Assembly: GCF_934476685.1 (NCBI RefSeq)
Contig: NZ_CAKSNX010000017.1
Span: 1 to 25,654, forward strand
Direction: 5' to 3'
Length of the DNA stretch: 25,654 bases
Source: an uncultured Ruminococcus sp.
GTDB lineage: Bacteria > Bacillota > Clostridia > Oscillospirales > Ruminococcaceae
Shown here: positions 1 to 8,929 of the stretch, piece by piece
Layout: every line of letters begins with the position of its first letter
Position numbering within the stretch: the stretch's first letter is position 1
The notes under the pieces: model-generated
Databases searched by the model: none
What the model saw: only the letters and a program-made list of their open reading frames with translations
What the model was told of the DNA's origin: nothing
Program-made: the position numbers and the translations under genes

Positions 1-157
1 AGGTGTTTTGTCCCAAATATTCTATTTGATTTTTTATGCGGGGTAAATGCCAATATCGCTTAAGTTGTTGGCATTGTATTGGCAGCACGATACCTATACT
101 TCCAAGGGCAAGGCATATACAGCCGACTGCTATAAGAATTGCTTTTTTAGGATTCAT
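1..157 (-). CDS. YbaN/DUF454-like small membrane protein, N-terminal part (possibly frameshifted)
   Basis: The reading frame opens with an ATG at 157-155 that overlaps the stop of the upstream YgbA-like gene (ATGA), so translation is probably coupled. The first 27 residues (MNPKKAILIAVGCICLALGS then IGIVLPI) form one hydrophobic helix ending in the G-x-I-G-x-x-L-P pattern typical of the YbaN/DUF454 inner-membrane family. In that family the pattern is followed by a Pro-Thr-Thr-Pro-like motif and a second helix. Here the open frame continues with polar residues (QCQQLKRYW), while the next frame reads MPTT and then a stop. This suggests a one-base slip near position 70 and further decay. The frame stays open to the window edge, so the gene end is not visible. 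The family assignment rests only on the N-terminal pattern; the function of DUF454 is poorly defined. Confidence 0.45.
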   Translation of the reverse strand, partial: MNPKKAILIAVGCICLALGSIGIVLPIQCQQLKRYWHLPRIKNQIEYLGQNT

Positions 158-486
158 CTTTTCTCCGATCTGTGTTTTTCTTTCTGACTTTCGATAATAT
201 GCCGCACTGCTGATACTGGGTGATATAACATCATTCGAGGACCTGAAAACCGTATGACTTCCTTTATTTTTTCACGCATTTCAGGCTTATAGCAATGTAC
301 CTGACAGTTTGAGCAAAAGGTCTTTGTTTCCATAAATGGACACTTGTCGCTGCGCATACAGGCATATTCGGCAAGTGCCTTGCATTCGTCACATAATGTC
401 TTGTTTTTATGCTTTTTCTTGCAGTACAGCTGGATCATTTGTGTGACTATAATTTTTTCACGCTGTCTTTTTGAGGCAACATTCAT
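154..486 (-). CDS. YgbA-family (nitrous oxide-stimulated promoter family) Cys-rich protein
   Basis: This 110-residue basic protein is rich in Cys (C22, C32, C35, C43, C49, C58, C61, C65) and ends its core with the pattern HCYKPEMREKIK...FSGPRMMLYHP. Both features match the YgbA/'nitrous oxide-stimulated promoter' family. The CxxC pairs suggest metal or iron-sulfur binding, but no reaction can be assigned from the sequence. The ATG at 486-484 overlaps the last base of the upstream ABC gene stop (TGATG), and its own stop overlaps the next start (ATGA), so it is an internal member of the heme/iron operon. Family identity is fairly secure. Its role in this operon, perhaps metal or nitrosative-stress related, is inference. 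Confidence 0.85.
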   Translation of the reverse strand: MNVASKRQREKIIVTQMIQLYCKKKHKNKTLCDECKALAEYACMRSDKCPFMETKTFCSNCQVHCYKPEMREKIKEVIRFSGPRMMLYHPVSAVRHIIESQKEKHRSEKR

Positions 487-2162
487 CAGTTTATCTCCGT
501 TTTGGTATATTTCGATTTTTCTGCTGAGAATATCTTGTCACATATTTTCACAGTTGATATGCGGTGCGAAACTATGGCAACGGTTTTTCCTTCACTTTCT
601 TCCTTGAGTGCTTTAAGTATGACAGCCTCGTTCAGACTGTCAAGATTGCTGGTAGGCTCGTCCAACAGCATAAAAGGCGCATTGTGAAGAAACGCTCTTG
701 CAAGACCGATACGCTGCTTTTCGCCGCCTGAAAGAGTATCCCCAAGCTCGCCCACATTTGTCTGATATCCATTCGGGAGCGACATAATAAAGTCGTGTAC
801 AGACGCTTTTTTGCAGGCTGAAACGATCTCTTCATAGGTTGCGTCAAGCTTTGCTATGCGAATGTTGCTTTCAATGCTGTCGTGAAAAAGCTGGGTTTCC
901 TGAGTAACAAAGCTTTCACTTTCACGCAGGCTTGCGGTGTTGATATTGTCTATATTTTCATCTGATATCAATATCCTGCCGCTGTCGGTCTGCCAGAATC
1001 GCATAAGAAGTTTGAGCAGAGTAGACTTGCCGCAGCCGCTTTTTCCGATGATGCCTGTAATTTTGTTCTGTTTAAAATCAATACTCAAATCATCAAGTAT
1101 AACTTCATTTCCATAAGAGAAGGTCACATTTTCAGCCTTTGCGCCGCTGAACGAAATATCACAGCCGTCTGTTATTTCTTCCGTAACAGGAGTTTCATCA
1201 AGGATATCAAGAACTCTGTTTCCCGACGCAAGTGTGTTCTGGAGAGTTGAACCGAGGTTGGCGAGAGCGACAACAGGTCCGAAACTGGACATAATCGCTA
1301 TAACAGGAATTACCACTCCGCTGAGTTCAACTGCTCCGCTGTTATAAAGTCCGATAGCGGCAAACAGCATTATGAGATCAAATATCAGTATTGCAGAATT
1401 TGTTATTGCGGCATTAAAACCTGTATTTTCAGACATTTTCTGCTGTTTCTTTGACAGTTCATCTGTACGCTCTTTAAGCTTTGATATCCTGTCATCTCCG
1501 CAGCCGTACTGTATCTCTTCATCAAGTCCTCTGAGGCTTTCAAGGACATAGCCCGAAAGTTCGCCCGAACCCGCTCTGAACTGATCTCCCAGACTGCCGC
1601 TGCGTTTTGAGATGATAACAGGAACACATACCCCGACAACAATATATGCCGCCGCAGATATCAGTCCAAGTATCGAACTGAACGAACCGATAAAAAGGCT
1701 CATTATAACTGACATTATCACAGCTATGCATATCGGCGAGATAGTGTGTGCGTAAAAAACTTCAAGCAGTTCTATATCAGAGGTTATGACTGATATAAGA
1801 TCACCCCTGTCCCTGACCTCCAGTTTAGCGGGGCAAAGCTTGCGCAGAGCTTTGAAAACATGGTCACGAATGATTGCAAGAAGTTTAAAGGCAATGAAAT
1901 GATTGCAGGACTGCTCGCCGTATTTCAGCACCGCTCTCAGAACAGCCAGCACAAGCACTAAAACAAATATGGCTTTAAGGCTGATAAATTCATAGATATC
2001 CAGCACATCGAACATTGCATATCCGCCGAGGATAGTTATAAATTCCGCACAGAGAAATCCCAGAACACCCATTGATACCGCCGCTGTCATATAAAGTGAA
2101 AGAGGTTTTACAAGACCGATAAGGCGGAACATGATATTTATATCCGAATGTTTTCTATTCAT
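486..2162 (-). CDS. CydC-like ABC transporter, fused membrane and ATPase domains
   Basis: This 558-residue protein has an ABC-exporter fold. A six-helix membrane domain covers about residues 15-310. The nucleotide-binding domain has Walker A GKSGCGKST (about 370-381), signature LSGGEKQR (about 477-484), Walker B FMLLDEPTSNLD and the switch-His segment VSHR. The coupling-helix region DLISVITSDIELLEVFYAHT resembles CydC. CydC pairs with CydD; CydDC has been linked to thiol export and, more recently, to heme transport. It starts one base after the stop of the CydD-like gene and is therefore co-translated as a heterodimer partner. It lies downstream of NEAT and Shp-like genes, so heme or a related iron compound is the likely substrate, though a generic efflux role cannot be excluded. 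Both domains look intact. Confidence 0.85.
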   Translation of the reverse strand: MNRKHSDINIMFRLIGLVKPLSLYMTAAVSMGVLGFLCAEFITILGGYAMFDVLDIYEFISLKAIFVLVLVLAVLRAVLKYGEQSCNHFIAFKLLAIIRDHVFKALRKLCPAKLEVRDRGDLISVITSDIELLEVFYAHTISPICIAVIMSVIMSLFIGSFSSILGLISAAAYIVVGVCVPVIISKRSGSLGDQFRAGSGELSGYVLESLRGLDEEIQYGCGDDRISKLKERTDELSKKQQKMSENTGFNAAITNSAILIFDLIMLFAAIGLYNSGAVELSGVVIPVIAIMSSFGPVVALANLGSTLQNTLASGNRVLDILDETPVTEEITDGCDISFSGAKAENVTFSYGNEVILDDLSIDFKQNKITGIIGKSGCGKSTLLKLLMRFWQTDSGRILISDENIDNINTASLRESESFVTQETQLFHDSIESNIRIAKLDATYEEIVSACKKASVHDFIMSLPNGYQTNVGELGDTLSGGEKQRIGLARAFLHNAPFMLLDEPTSNLDSLNEAVILKALKEESEGKTVAIVSHRISTVKICDKIFSAEKSKYTKTEIN

Positions 2163-2163
2163 A

Positions 2164-3894
2164 TCAGTTCACCGCCTTTCCGAAGTTTTCAAGTGTCTGC
2201 TGAGCGTTCCACAGTTTTGAATAAAGTCCGTTTTTTTGTACTAATTCTGAATGTGTACCGCACTCCGACACTATGCCGTTTTCCATTGCATATATCACAT
2301 CTGCGTTTACAGTATTGGCAAGTCGGTGTGATATAACAATTACCGTTTTGTTCTTTGCAAGCTGATATATCTGCTCCATAATGTCGTTTTCGCTTTCAAC
2401 ATCTATATTGCTGGTAGCCTCATCAAAAATATAGACAGGTGAATCATGCAGCAGCGCTCTCGCCAAGGCAATACGCTGTTTCTGTCCGCCGGACAGATTT
2501 GACGCATTTTCAGATATCTTCGTTTCAAGTCCATTTTCCGACATAAGGAAGTCTGATATCTTTGTCCTTTTCAGCACGTTCCACAATTCTTCATCTGACG
2601 CATCGGGTTTTCCCATAAGAAGATTTTCTCTGACAGTTCCCTTGAAAAGCAGGCTGTTATGAGAGATATAGGTTATGTTTTTCATAATGCTTTGTTCGGA
2701 AATTTCTGAAAGCTCGTTATCTCCGATACTCACCGAGCCTTTATAATTTTTATTTCTGCCCATAAGGATAGCCGCTATGGTGGATTTTCCGCAGCCGCTT
2801 TCACCGCATATGGCGGTAAGCTTATTATGACCTATCGCCATATCAAAGCCGTGGAGTACCTCCCTGCTTTCATCATAGGAAAATCTCAGATCTTTTATTC
2901 TGATATCGCAGTTTTCAGAAATGCTGCCTGTTTTCTCTGTCGGTTCGGGGAGGTCAAGTATCCTGAACATTTTATCGCTTGCAGCCATACCGTTCATTGC
3001 CACATGAAAAAAACTGCCAAGCCTGCGCATTGGTATGAAAAAGTCTGCCGAAAGCATTATTATTGCAAAGCAGCCTGCAAAATTTATTGCTCCGCTTTTT
3101 AACTCCGACGCTGCAAGTATAACGCCAAGAGCCGCTCCGCCATAGGCAATAAGATCCATTACCGTAACTGAGTTCAGCTGCATTGTCAGAACTTTCATTG
3201 TTATTTTACGGAACTTCTCAGACTCTTCATTCATCTGCTGATTTTTATATTCGTCAGCCTGATATATTTTCAAAGTAGTAAGTCCCTGTAAATTTTCAAG
3301 GAAGGTATCACCAAGCTTTGTGTACTGTCCCCAGTATTTTGAGAGCAGTTTTTTTGCTATTTTCTGTACTCCCATTATAGTTGCAGGGATAAGCGGAACG
3401 CATATGATCAGCACCAAAGCGGCTTTAAAGCTGACGAAAGAAAGTATCACAAACAAAGTCACCGGCGCAAGGAGCGCATAGAAAAACTGCGGCAGATATT
3501 GTCCGAAATATGTTTCAAGCTGATCCACACCCTCTACTGTGACCTGAACGACCTCTGAGGTGCTGACCTGTTCACGGTATGAACTGCCCAGTTTAAAAAG
3601 CTTTGCAAAGATCATTTCCCTCAGCTTTTTCTTTACTGTCTTTGAGGCAAGATAGCTGAATTTTTCCTGAAATTCTGAACAGACAAAGCGCACTATGAGC
3701 GAAACTGCACCTGCAGTCAGCGCAAAAACATAATCCGCCGTTCCAGCCTTTTTCTCTGCCATTTTTCCCAGCATCTCAGCTATGGCAAAAATCATCACCG
3801 CATTGGATATCATACCGATCCACTGAGCGGCAATATTGCCTGCTATGTATTTTTTACTGTCGCCCATTTCGGCGATCAGACGTTTTTTTATCAT
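2164..3894 (-). CDS. CydD-like ABC transporter, fused membrane and ATPase domains
   Basis: This 576-residue ABC-exporter-type half transporter is the partner of the following gene. The membrane domain contains the CydD-like segment VEGVDQLETYFGQYLPQFF. The ATPase domain has Walker A GESGCGKST (about 361-372), signature LSGGQKQR (about 467-474), Walker B VYIFDEATSNID and ISHR. The ATG at 3894-3892 is preceded by a GAGGAG ribosome site. It starts 20 bases after the stop of the broken FecE-like ATPase, so it belongs to the same transcript. Heterodimeric exporter-fold pairs that work as importers (YbtPQ and IrtAB for siderophores) or heme transporters (CydDC) are known, and the heme-gene context points that way. 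Direction and substrate are inferred, not visible. No lesion is apparent. Confidence 0.85.
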   Translation of the reverse strand: MIKKRLIAEMGDSKKYIAGNIAAQWIGMISNAVMIFAIAEMLGKMAEKKAGTADYVFALTAGAVSLIVRFVCSEFQEKFSYLASKTVKKKLREMIFAKLFKLGSSYREQVSTSEVVQVTVEGVDQLETYFGQYLPQFFYALLAPVTLFVILSFVSFKAALVLIICVPLIPATIMGVQKIAKKLLSKYWGQYTKLGDTFLENLQGLTTLKIYQADEYKNQQMNEESEKFRKITMKVLTMQLNSVTVMDLIAYGGAALGVILAASELKSGAINFAGCFAIIMLSADFFIPMRRLGSFFHVAMNGMAASDKMFRILDLPEPTEKTGSISENCDIRIKDLRFSYDESREVLHGFDMAIGHNKLTAICGESGCGKSTIAAILMGRNKNYKGSVSIGDNELSEISEQSIMKNITYISHNSLLFKGTVRENLLMGKPDASDEELWNVLKRTKISDFLMSENGLETKISENASNLSGGQKQRIALARALLHDSPVYIFDEATSNIDVESENDIMEQIYQLAKNKTVIVISHRLANTVNADVIYAMENGIVSECGTHSELVQKNGLYSKLWNAQQTLENFGKAVN

Positions 3895-3914
3895 TCTTTT
3901 TTCTCCTCTATAAT

Positions 3915-4603
3915 TTATACAGGCAGCACGAAAGGCTTTCCGTTCACCGATGAAATGCTGAGATCAACATCATACACAGATCTTATCAGATCGGGCGTGA
4001 TTATCTTTTCGGGTTCGCCCTGAGCGGTTATCCTGCCGTCTTTCATTGCAACGATCTCATCTGAGTAATATAGTGACTGGTTTATATCATGGAGTACCAT
4101 TATAATAGTCATACCGTATTCTTCATTGAGCTTACGCACAAGTCTGAGTATCTGAAGCTGATAGCGTATGTCAAGATATGTGGTCGGTTCGTCAAGAAAC
4201 AGTATCTTTGTATCCTGAGCAAGAGCCATTGCTATCCACACACGCTGCTTTTGTCCGCCAGAAAGCTGTGATACGGCTTTATCCTTTATTTTTTCGGTGT
4301 TGGTTATCTCCAACGCACGTTTTATCTTCTCCTCGTCCTCAGCGGTGTCTGAAAGGCTGCCGAAACTGTGATGAGGTGTTCTTCCGAAAGCCACAAGCTT
4401 TTCTACGGAGATATCCGCAGGTGCGGTATTGTACTGATGAACTATTGCCACCTGCTTTGCAAAATCTTTCAGACGTATCTGGGAAACTTCCGTTTTGTCA
4501 AGAAGTATCTGACCGCTCTGAACTTTCAGATTTTTGGTTATAAGATTAAAAAGGGTGGATTTTCCGCAGCCGTTTGCGCCGATAAGGGTAGCTGTGAAGA
4601 CGG
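3915..4603 (-). pseudogene. FecE/HtsC-type heme or siderophore importer ATPase, 5'-truncated
   Basis: The frame encodes most of an ABC import ATPase of the FecE/FhuC/HtsC type: Walker A IGANGCGKST (near 4560-4590), Q-loop VHQ (around 4440), signature LSGGQKQR, Walker B ILFLDEPTTYLD and switch VLHD, ending FVLPV. Going upstream, the frame closes at a TGA near 4602-4604, only a few codons before Walker A. The first 25-30 residues, including the start codon, are missing compared with the usual length of about 250. The adjoining DNA is instead the 3' part of the shp-like gene in another frame. The first internal ATG (4451) lies downstream of Walker A and could not give a working ATPase. The expected binding-protein and permease genes are also absent, so one deletion probably removed all of these. 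Confidence 0.8.
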
Positions 4604-5326
4604 ATCAGCCTGTGATGATGATACTGTGCTTGATGGATCTACTGCTGAACTTGAGGCAGATGTTGATTTTTTTGTTGTGGCAGCAGCATTTGTAGTCGTC
4701 TGAGCAGTTGTGGTCTGCTGCTGTGGAGCTTCTGTCTGAACAGGCTCGTTATCCTGCGGCTGTTCAGGTTCGGACGGCTGTCTTACTTCCACCGATGTTA
4801 CAAAATCACCGCTGCCCTCACGGATATTATCAAAATCAATATAGAATATTACGTCACGTCCCATAGGAACAACATAAAATGTACAGCTGACTATACAGTT
4901 TTCATTCGGTATCTGAAAGCGGAAATCACTTTCATTTGTATCGTAATTTTCTTTCATAAGGTCGGCAGAAACATCATAGAAATCGCTGTTTCCGTCATTC
5001 TGTACCTTGAACTGCGGATTTTCAATATTATCCATAAGTGCAAGCCTTACGGTGGCAAACATATTTCCGTCGGGGTCTACCTCGATAAGTGACTCTGTCC
5101 TTAACGCTCCCTCGGTCATAGACTGTCCGAGGACTTCGTTGTTTGAACCGCCGCTGTCTTCAATATTGCCTGTGACAGGGTGACGATAGTGCGGATGTGC
5201 GTCCGCCTCATATATATTGTTATCCAGCGCATTTGCAGAAATAGCAGTAATGCCTGTCATAAAGACAAGCATTACCGCCGTTATACTGCAAAGCAGAACT
5301 GATAACCGCTTTACAGGATTATTCAA
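4538..5326 (-). CDS. Shp-like secreted heme-binding protein, C-terminus replaced by read-through
   Basis: The 262-residue frame starts at a TTG (5326-5324) with an AAAGGA ribosome site, two bases after the NEAT gene stop. It begins with a signal peptide (KRLSVLLCSITAVMLVFMTG, cleavage near ANA). About residues 33-165 form a single domain, with the YEADAHPHYRHPVTG and LGQSMTEGAL motifs, resembling the heme-binding domain of streptococcal Shp. Shp takes heme from NEAT receptors and passes it to the HtsA lipoprotein. A Pro/Gln and Thr/Ser-rich linker follows (about 180-245), as in wall-spanning proteins. A membrane or wall anchor would be expected next. Instead the last 17 or so residues are the ATPase gene read in another frame. 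The protein has thus lost its anchor and would probably be secreted freely if stable. Confidence 0.75.
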   Translation of the reverse strand: MNNPVKRLSVLLCSITAVMLVFMTGITAISANALDNNIYEADAHPHYRHPVTGNIEDSGGSNNEVLGQSMTEGALRTESLIEVDPDGNMFATVRLALMDNIENPQFKVQNDGNSDFYDVSADLMKENYDTNESDFRFQIPNENCIVSCTFYVVPMGRDVIFYIDFDNIREGSGDFVTSVEVRQPSEPEQPQDNEPVQTEAPQQQTTTAQTTTNAAATTKKSTSASSSAVDPSSTVSSSQADPSSQLPLSAQTAAENPPFLIL

Positions 5327-5328
5327 AA

Positions 5329-8300
5329 TTATCTGTCCTTTCTTTTCTTTGTGAAAACAAGCACTGCTCCGCTGAGAACTGCAAGAAGTCCTGCCTTTGT
5401 TGCTGCGCCGGTAGTCGGGTCAGCGTTTGAAGAACCGTTTACAGCGTTTGTCTTTGAATCAGCTGATGAGCTTGAAGAGCTGTTCTTGTTGTCTGACTTG
5501 TTGTCGGAAGTGCCTGTTTTCTTATCCTCGATAAGATACTGACCTGCTTCCTTAGCTGAGAAAGTGAACATTCCGTCTGCTGTTGTGCCTGAGATAAGTG
5601 TTTTCTTTCCGTCAGCAATTCTGTAAACAACAGGGTTTGCGTAATCGGACGGTACCGGGATAGATACGGATATCTTTCCGTTCGGCTTAGCCTCGTTTCC
5701 GTCAGAACCCTTGAATGCTATATCATAAAGGTGGAACTTGTCTGCCTCGTAGGAGATAAGCTGCGTTGCTGAATCGAAATCATTTCCGCTTGTTATCTCT
5801 GTTACTTCGGCAGTTGTACCCTCGGCGAAAACGCCCTTGTCAGCGTGTATCTTAACGCCTGTTTTATCATCTGTATAGTCAAGCGCAGGTGACTGCTCCT
5901 CTGGGTCTTCGATCTCGATATCCTTATCAGTCTTTGTGAGAGTTGACCAGTCTATCTGCATAAGAACGTCCTGTGTACCTGTGCCGTCTGAGATAGCCTC
6001 CATGATAGGAACGAATACCTGCAGCGGAACGAACTTCTCCCCTGCCTTATCAACAAGCTTGAATTTCAGCAGCTGCGGATAAGGTGTATCGGCTGTGTTG
6101 TACTGGTCAACAACATCATATGTAGAAAGCACTTCGGCAGGAATAATATCACCCTGAGGTATGCCGTACTCGTTGTATGTATAACCCTTGTCATAGTAAT
6201 AAAGGTTCTGGAGATAGCCGAACTGATTGTAGATCGCAAGTCCCTTAAACTGGACAGTTATATAATATTCGCCGTTTACGACTTCAAGCTGAACAGTGTG
6301 GTTGATACCCTCGTTGGACATTGAGAAGCTTTCTCTGTCGGTCTTTATCATCTGAGCGTAAAGCTGATATTTGCCGTCAGGGAGGTTATTTATATCGAGT
6401 TCAGGCTCTGACTGTTTCTTTTCAAGAGCGTCAATAGTTGACTGGAGTTCGCTTACTGCGCTGTCAACCTCTTCCTGAGTTGCTCTGCTGTTGGCAAGAA
6501 CAGTTCTTGCGCTTGCAAGGGCATTCTTCATAGTTGTGAATGTGGAAGTTGTGTAATCATCTTCATTGAATCCCTCAGCCTGAGCAACAAGTGCCTCCAG
6601 CTTGGTCATATCAGCAGGCTCGAAATCAGGATCTTCTATCGGATCAGGATCAGGAGTTTCGTCGGATATCTTCTTTGCCTCGTCATAGTAAATTGTGAAG
6701 ATACCATTTCTTGTGGCATCGCCTGTGTTGCCCATGATAGCGTCCATTGCGGAAACTCTGAACTTAGCTTTGAACTGTCCTGCATCGTTTGGAAGCTCAA
6801 TATAAGCTGTCTTTGGATAGTAGTTATTTGTACCTTGATTGAGTTCATCAGTAAAATAAGAACCGTCCTCATTCTTGTAATATGAGGTGTAGTTTACTTC
6901 TCTCCAATCGCCGTTTACTTGATTCCACATCTGAATAACATAACCAAAAAGGTCGTTTTCCACAACAGGATTAAAGTTAAGTTCAAGACGTTTCTTGCCG
7001 TTTTTAACTACCAGCTTTGCAGTTGAACCTACGCAGCTTTGTGCCATTGAAGTTGATGAAGGGCTGGAAACATTGAATATTGCGATTGGAACTTCGTATG
7101 TTCCGTCCTCAAGTGTTTCGCCTGTTGTATCTGCGCTTTTGCTGTCATAGAAACCGATACAATCTTCAAGTGAAAGCTTGCCAATAAACATATATTTGTC
7201 ACCAACGATATATCCGTTATATCCTGTTGTATCTTCTGCTCCAAACATTTGCCAATCCCAAGCATCATAATCTGGTATATACTTAGTGCGGAATATTCCA
7301 AGACCACGCTTGTTCATCGTCTCAGTAACAGGAAATTCCATAACAAGAGTTCCAAGATCAGTAACAAGCTGACCATTATCAACTACATAATACTGTCTGT
7401 AAGACATTGTATTATAAATGTTCTCACAATGAGAAAGCATTGACTTATAAGCGTCGCTGTCCTCTGCAATTTCAGTTGACATAAGAGCAGCATTTTTTGA
7501 AACATACTTAGTTGTTGTAAGAATAGAAACGCCTGTTGTAGGATCAGTAAGTGTCACGGGAGAAACAGCAAAATCAAGTTTGAATAGTTCATTCAAATTT
7601 GAAATGGAAGGTACATATTTCCACTCTCCATCAACTTTCTTACGTTTATAAACGTTTAATTCAGCAGTAATGGAACTACCATTAATCACCTCATCAATAG
7701 AATCTTAGACTACGGTAAACGTCTTATCGTCACTTATGTTAATAGCGTTTCCGTCTTTGTCAAGAAGTCTTATACCAATCAATTTATCATTGCTTTGGTT
7801 CTTAGCAGCGTCACAATCAAAGTAATATGTAACATACAGCTTTCCGTCTTTCGCCTTAGCATGAGCCGTTGTTTTCTTCAAACCTTTTATAAAATAACCA
7901 CCGCCAGTCAACAGTTCCTCATAGTTATAGGAAACTTCCTGATCAAAGTCGCTGAAAAGATTTTCAGGTAACTAATAAGCATGATCAAGATCAAGATCAA
8001 GAACGCCATTAACACCAATACCGCTTTCTGTTTCACCATCTTTTTTATATAAAAGAGAATTAAGATAAACAGTATATGTATCAGCATTTACATCAAATGA
8101 AAAAGCTAGTTTCTTAACGCCTGTCTTTTCTACATCGATTTTCTCAAACAAATCGTCATAATCGTGAGTGATCTGTTTATCGTTAAATAGGCTGTTTTCA
8201 AGATCAAAATCTTCGGGGAGCAAACCCAAAGCATAGCCCAAATTAGTAGAGGTAACCGAACTTATCTTATCATCTGTAATTCTTTCTGCAAAAAAGGTGT

Positions 8301-8603
8301 AAAATCGTCACCCTTATAGCTAGAAAGATCACAATCAATAGTTATTCTATATTTACCATTTTCAACTTTGAGCTTAGCTCTTGAAACAAAAATAGGATTA
8401 TTCGCTTTGACCGTCTTTTTAACGTCATTATACTGTGTAACACTCACATAATACTCTCCGTCAGCGAGCTTATCCGAATTTTCAGCAGAAGCTGTTACTG
8501 TGCTTACTGTTGGCAGAAATCCTGCCGCATTTGCTGCACCAACGCTTGCCGCCATTGTCAGCGCAAGGCAAGCAGCTGCGATCTTCTTTGAATTACAATT
8601 CAT
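5329..8603 (-). pseudogene. Multi-NEAT surface heme receptor with sorting signal, broken by a frameshift and two stops
   Basis: The pieces join into one gene of about 1,091 codons starting at the ATG 8603-8601 (ribosome site AGAAGGA). Order: signal peptide ending ANA; a first NEAT-like domain (about 8470-7985, starting LADGEYYVSV); a second (about 7115-6680, LEDGTYEV); a FIVAR-like helical segment (about 6615-6415); a third NEAT domain (about 6390-5935, with SMSNEG and a YYYDKGYTYN strand); a further beta domain; a Ser-rich linker; and a sorting-like end with DPTTG, a hydrophobic helix and KKRKDR. Lesions: a one-base loss in a run of six T at about 8286-8291; in-frame TAG at 7972-7974; in-frame TAA at 7705-7707. 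NEAT proteins bind heme at the cell surface. Each lesion could be a sequencing error, but three together favour a true pseudogene. Confidence 0.8.
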
Positions 8604-8653
8604 AAATTTTCCTTCTTCTAAAAATGTAGCCTCATACAGCAAGTTTGCTTTGA

Positions 8654-8693
8654 CTAACCAATGCACTAAAAAATCGGTTAGTAATCTCTAACC
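8654..8693 (-). promoter_or_regulatory. Operator of the heme operon (GGTTAG palindrome plus extra half-site)
   Basis: The 18-mer GGTTAG-TAATCT-CTAACC at 8676-8693 is a perfect six-base inverted repeat with a six-base spacer. It begins about 7 bases downstream of the -10 element and so covers the likely transcription start. A further CTAACC half-site lies at 8654-8659. The same palindrome layout occurs in front of the neighbouring regulator gene (9835-9852), which makes that regulator the likely ligand. GGTTAG/CTAACC is also the core of DtxR/IdeR boxes, although those use a shorter spacer. Confidence 0.75.
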
Positions 8694-8700
8694 AAAAGAA

Positions 8701-8729
8701 ATTATAACTGTTCCAGTAGGAAAAGTCAA
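8701..8729 (-). promoter_or_regulatory. Promoter of the heme acquisition operon
   Basis: On the minus strand there is a -35 TTGACT (8729-8724), a 17-base spacer and a perfect -10 TATAAT (8706-8701). It lies about 100 bases before the NEAT gene start and runs straight into the GGTTAG palindrome. No other promoter of this quality is seen between here and the end of the operon. Confidence 0.8.
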
Positions 8730-8783
8730 TAAATTTTCGCAAAAAAATCGCCCTTAAAAAATTTAAGTTTCGCATACCGCAAC

Positions 8784-8818
8784 AAAAATCCGCAAAATAC
8801 AGGATTTTGCGGATTTTT
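8784..8818 (-). terminator. Terminator of the regulator gene
   Basis: A perfect 15-bp stem (8784-8798 with 8804-8818, loop ACAGG) has A/T-rich outer ends that give a U tract on either strand. It lies about 110 bases after the regulator stop and upstream of the heme promoter, so it insulates the two units. A second hairpin, TTGTTGC/GCAACAA (8868-8874 with 8882-8888), sits between the regulator and this terminator. Confidence 0.75.
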
Positions 8819-8929
8819 AGTTAATATTTAATTTCTAATCTGTTAAATCAGCGGCTTTTAAAAAGTGTTGTTGCGCTGCCTGCAACAAGCAAATTCAATT
8901 TCTGCGTTTTGCACAAAATTCCGACATTT

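Noticed and set aside
7972..7974. Stop-codon recoding in the NEAT gene
   Set aside because: The two internal stops are different codons (TAG and TAA) and a frameshift is also present, so decay or sequence error is simpler than programmed readthrough.
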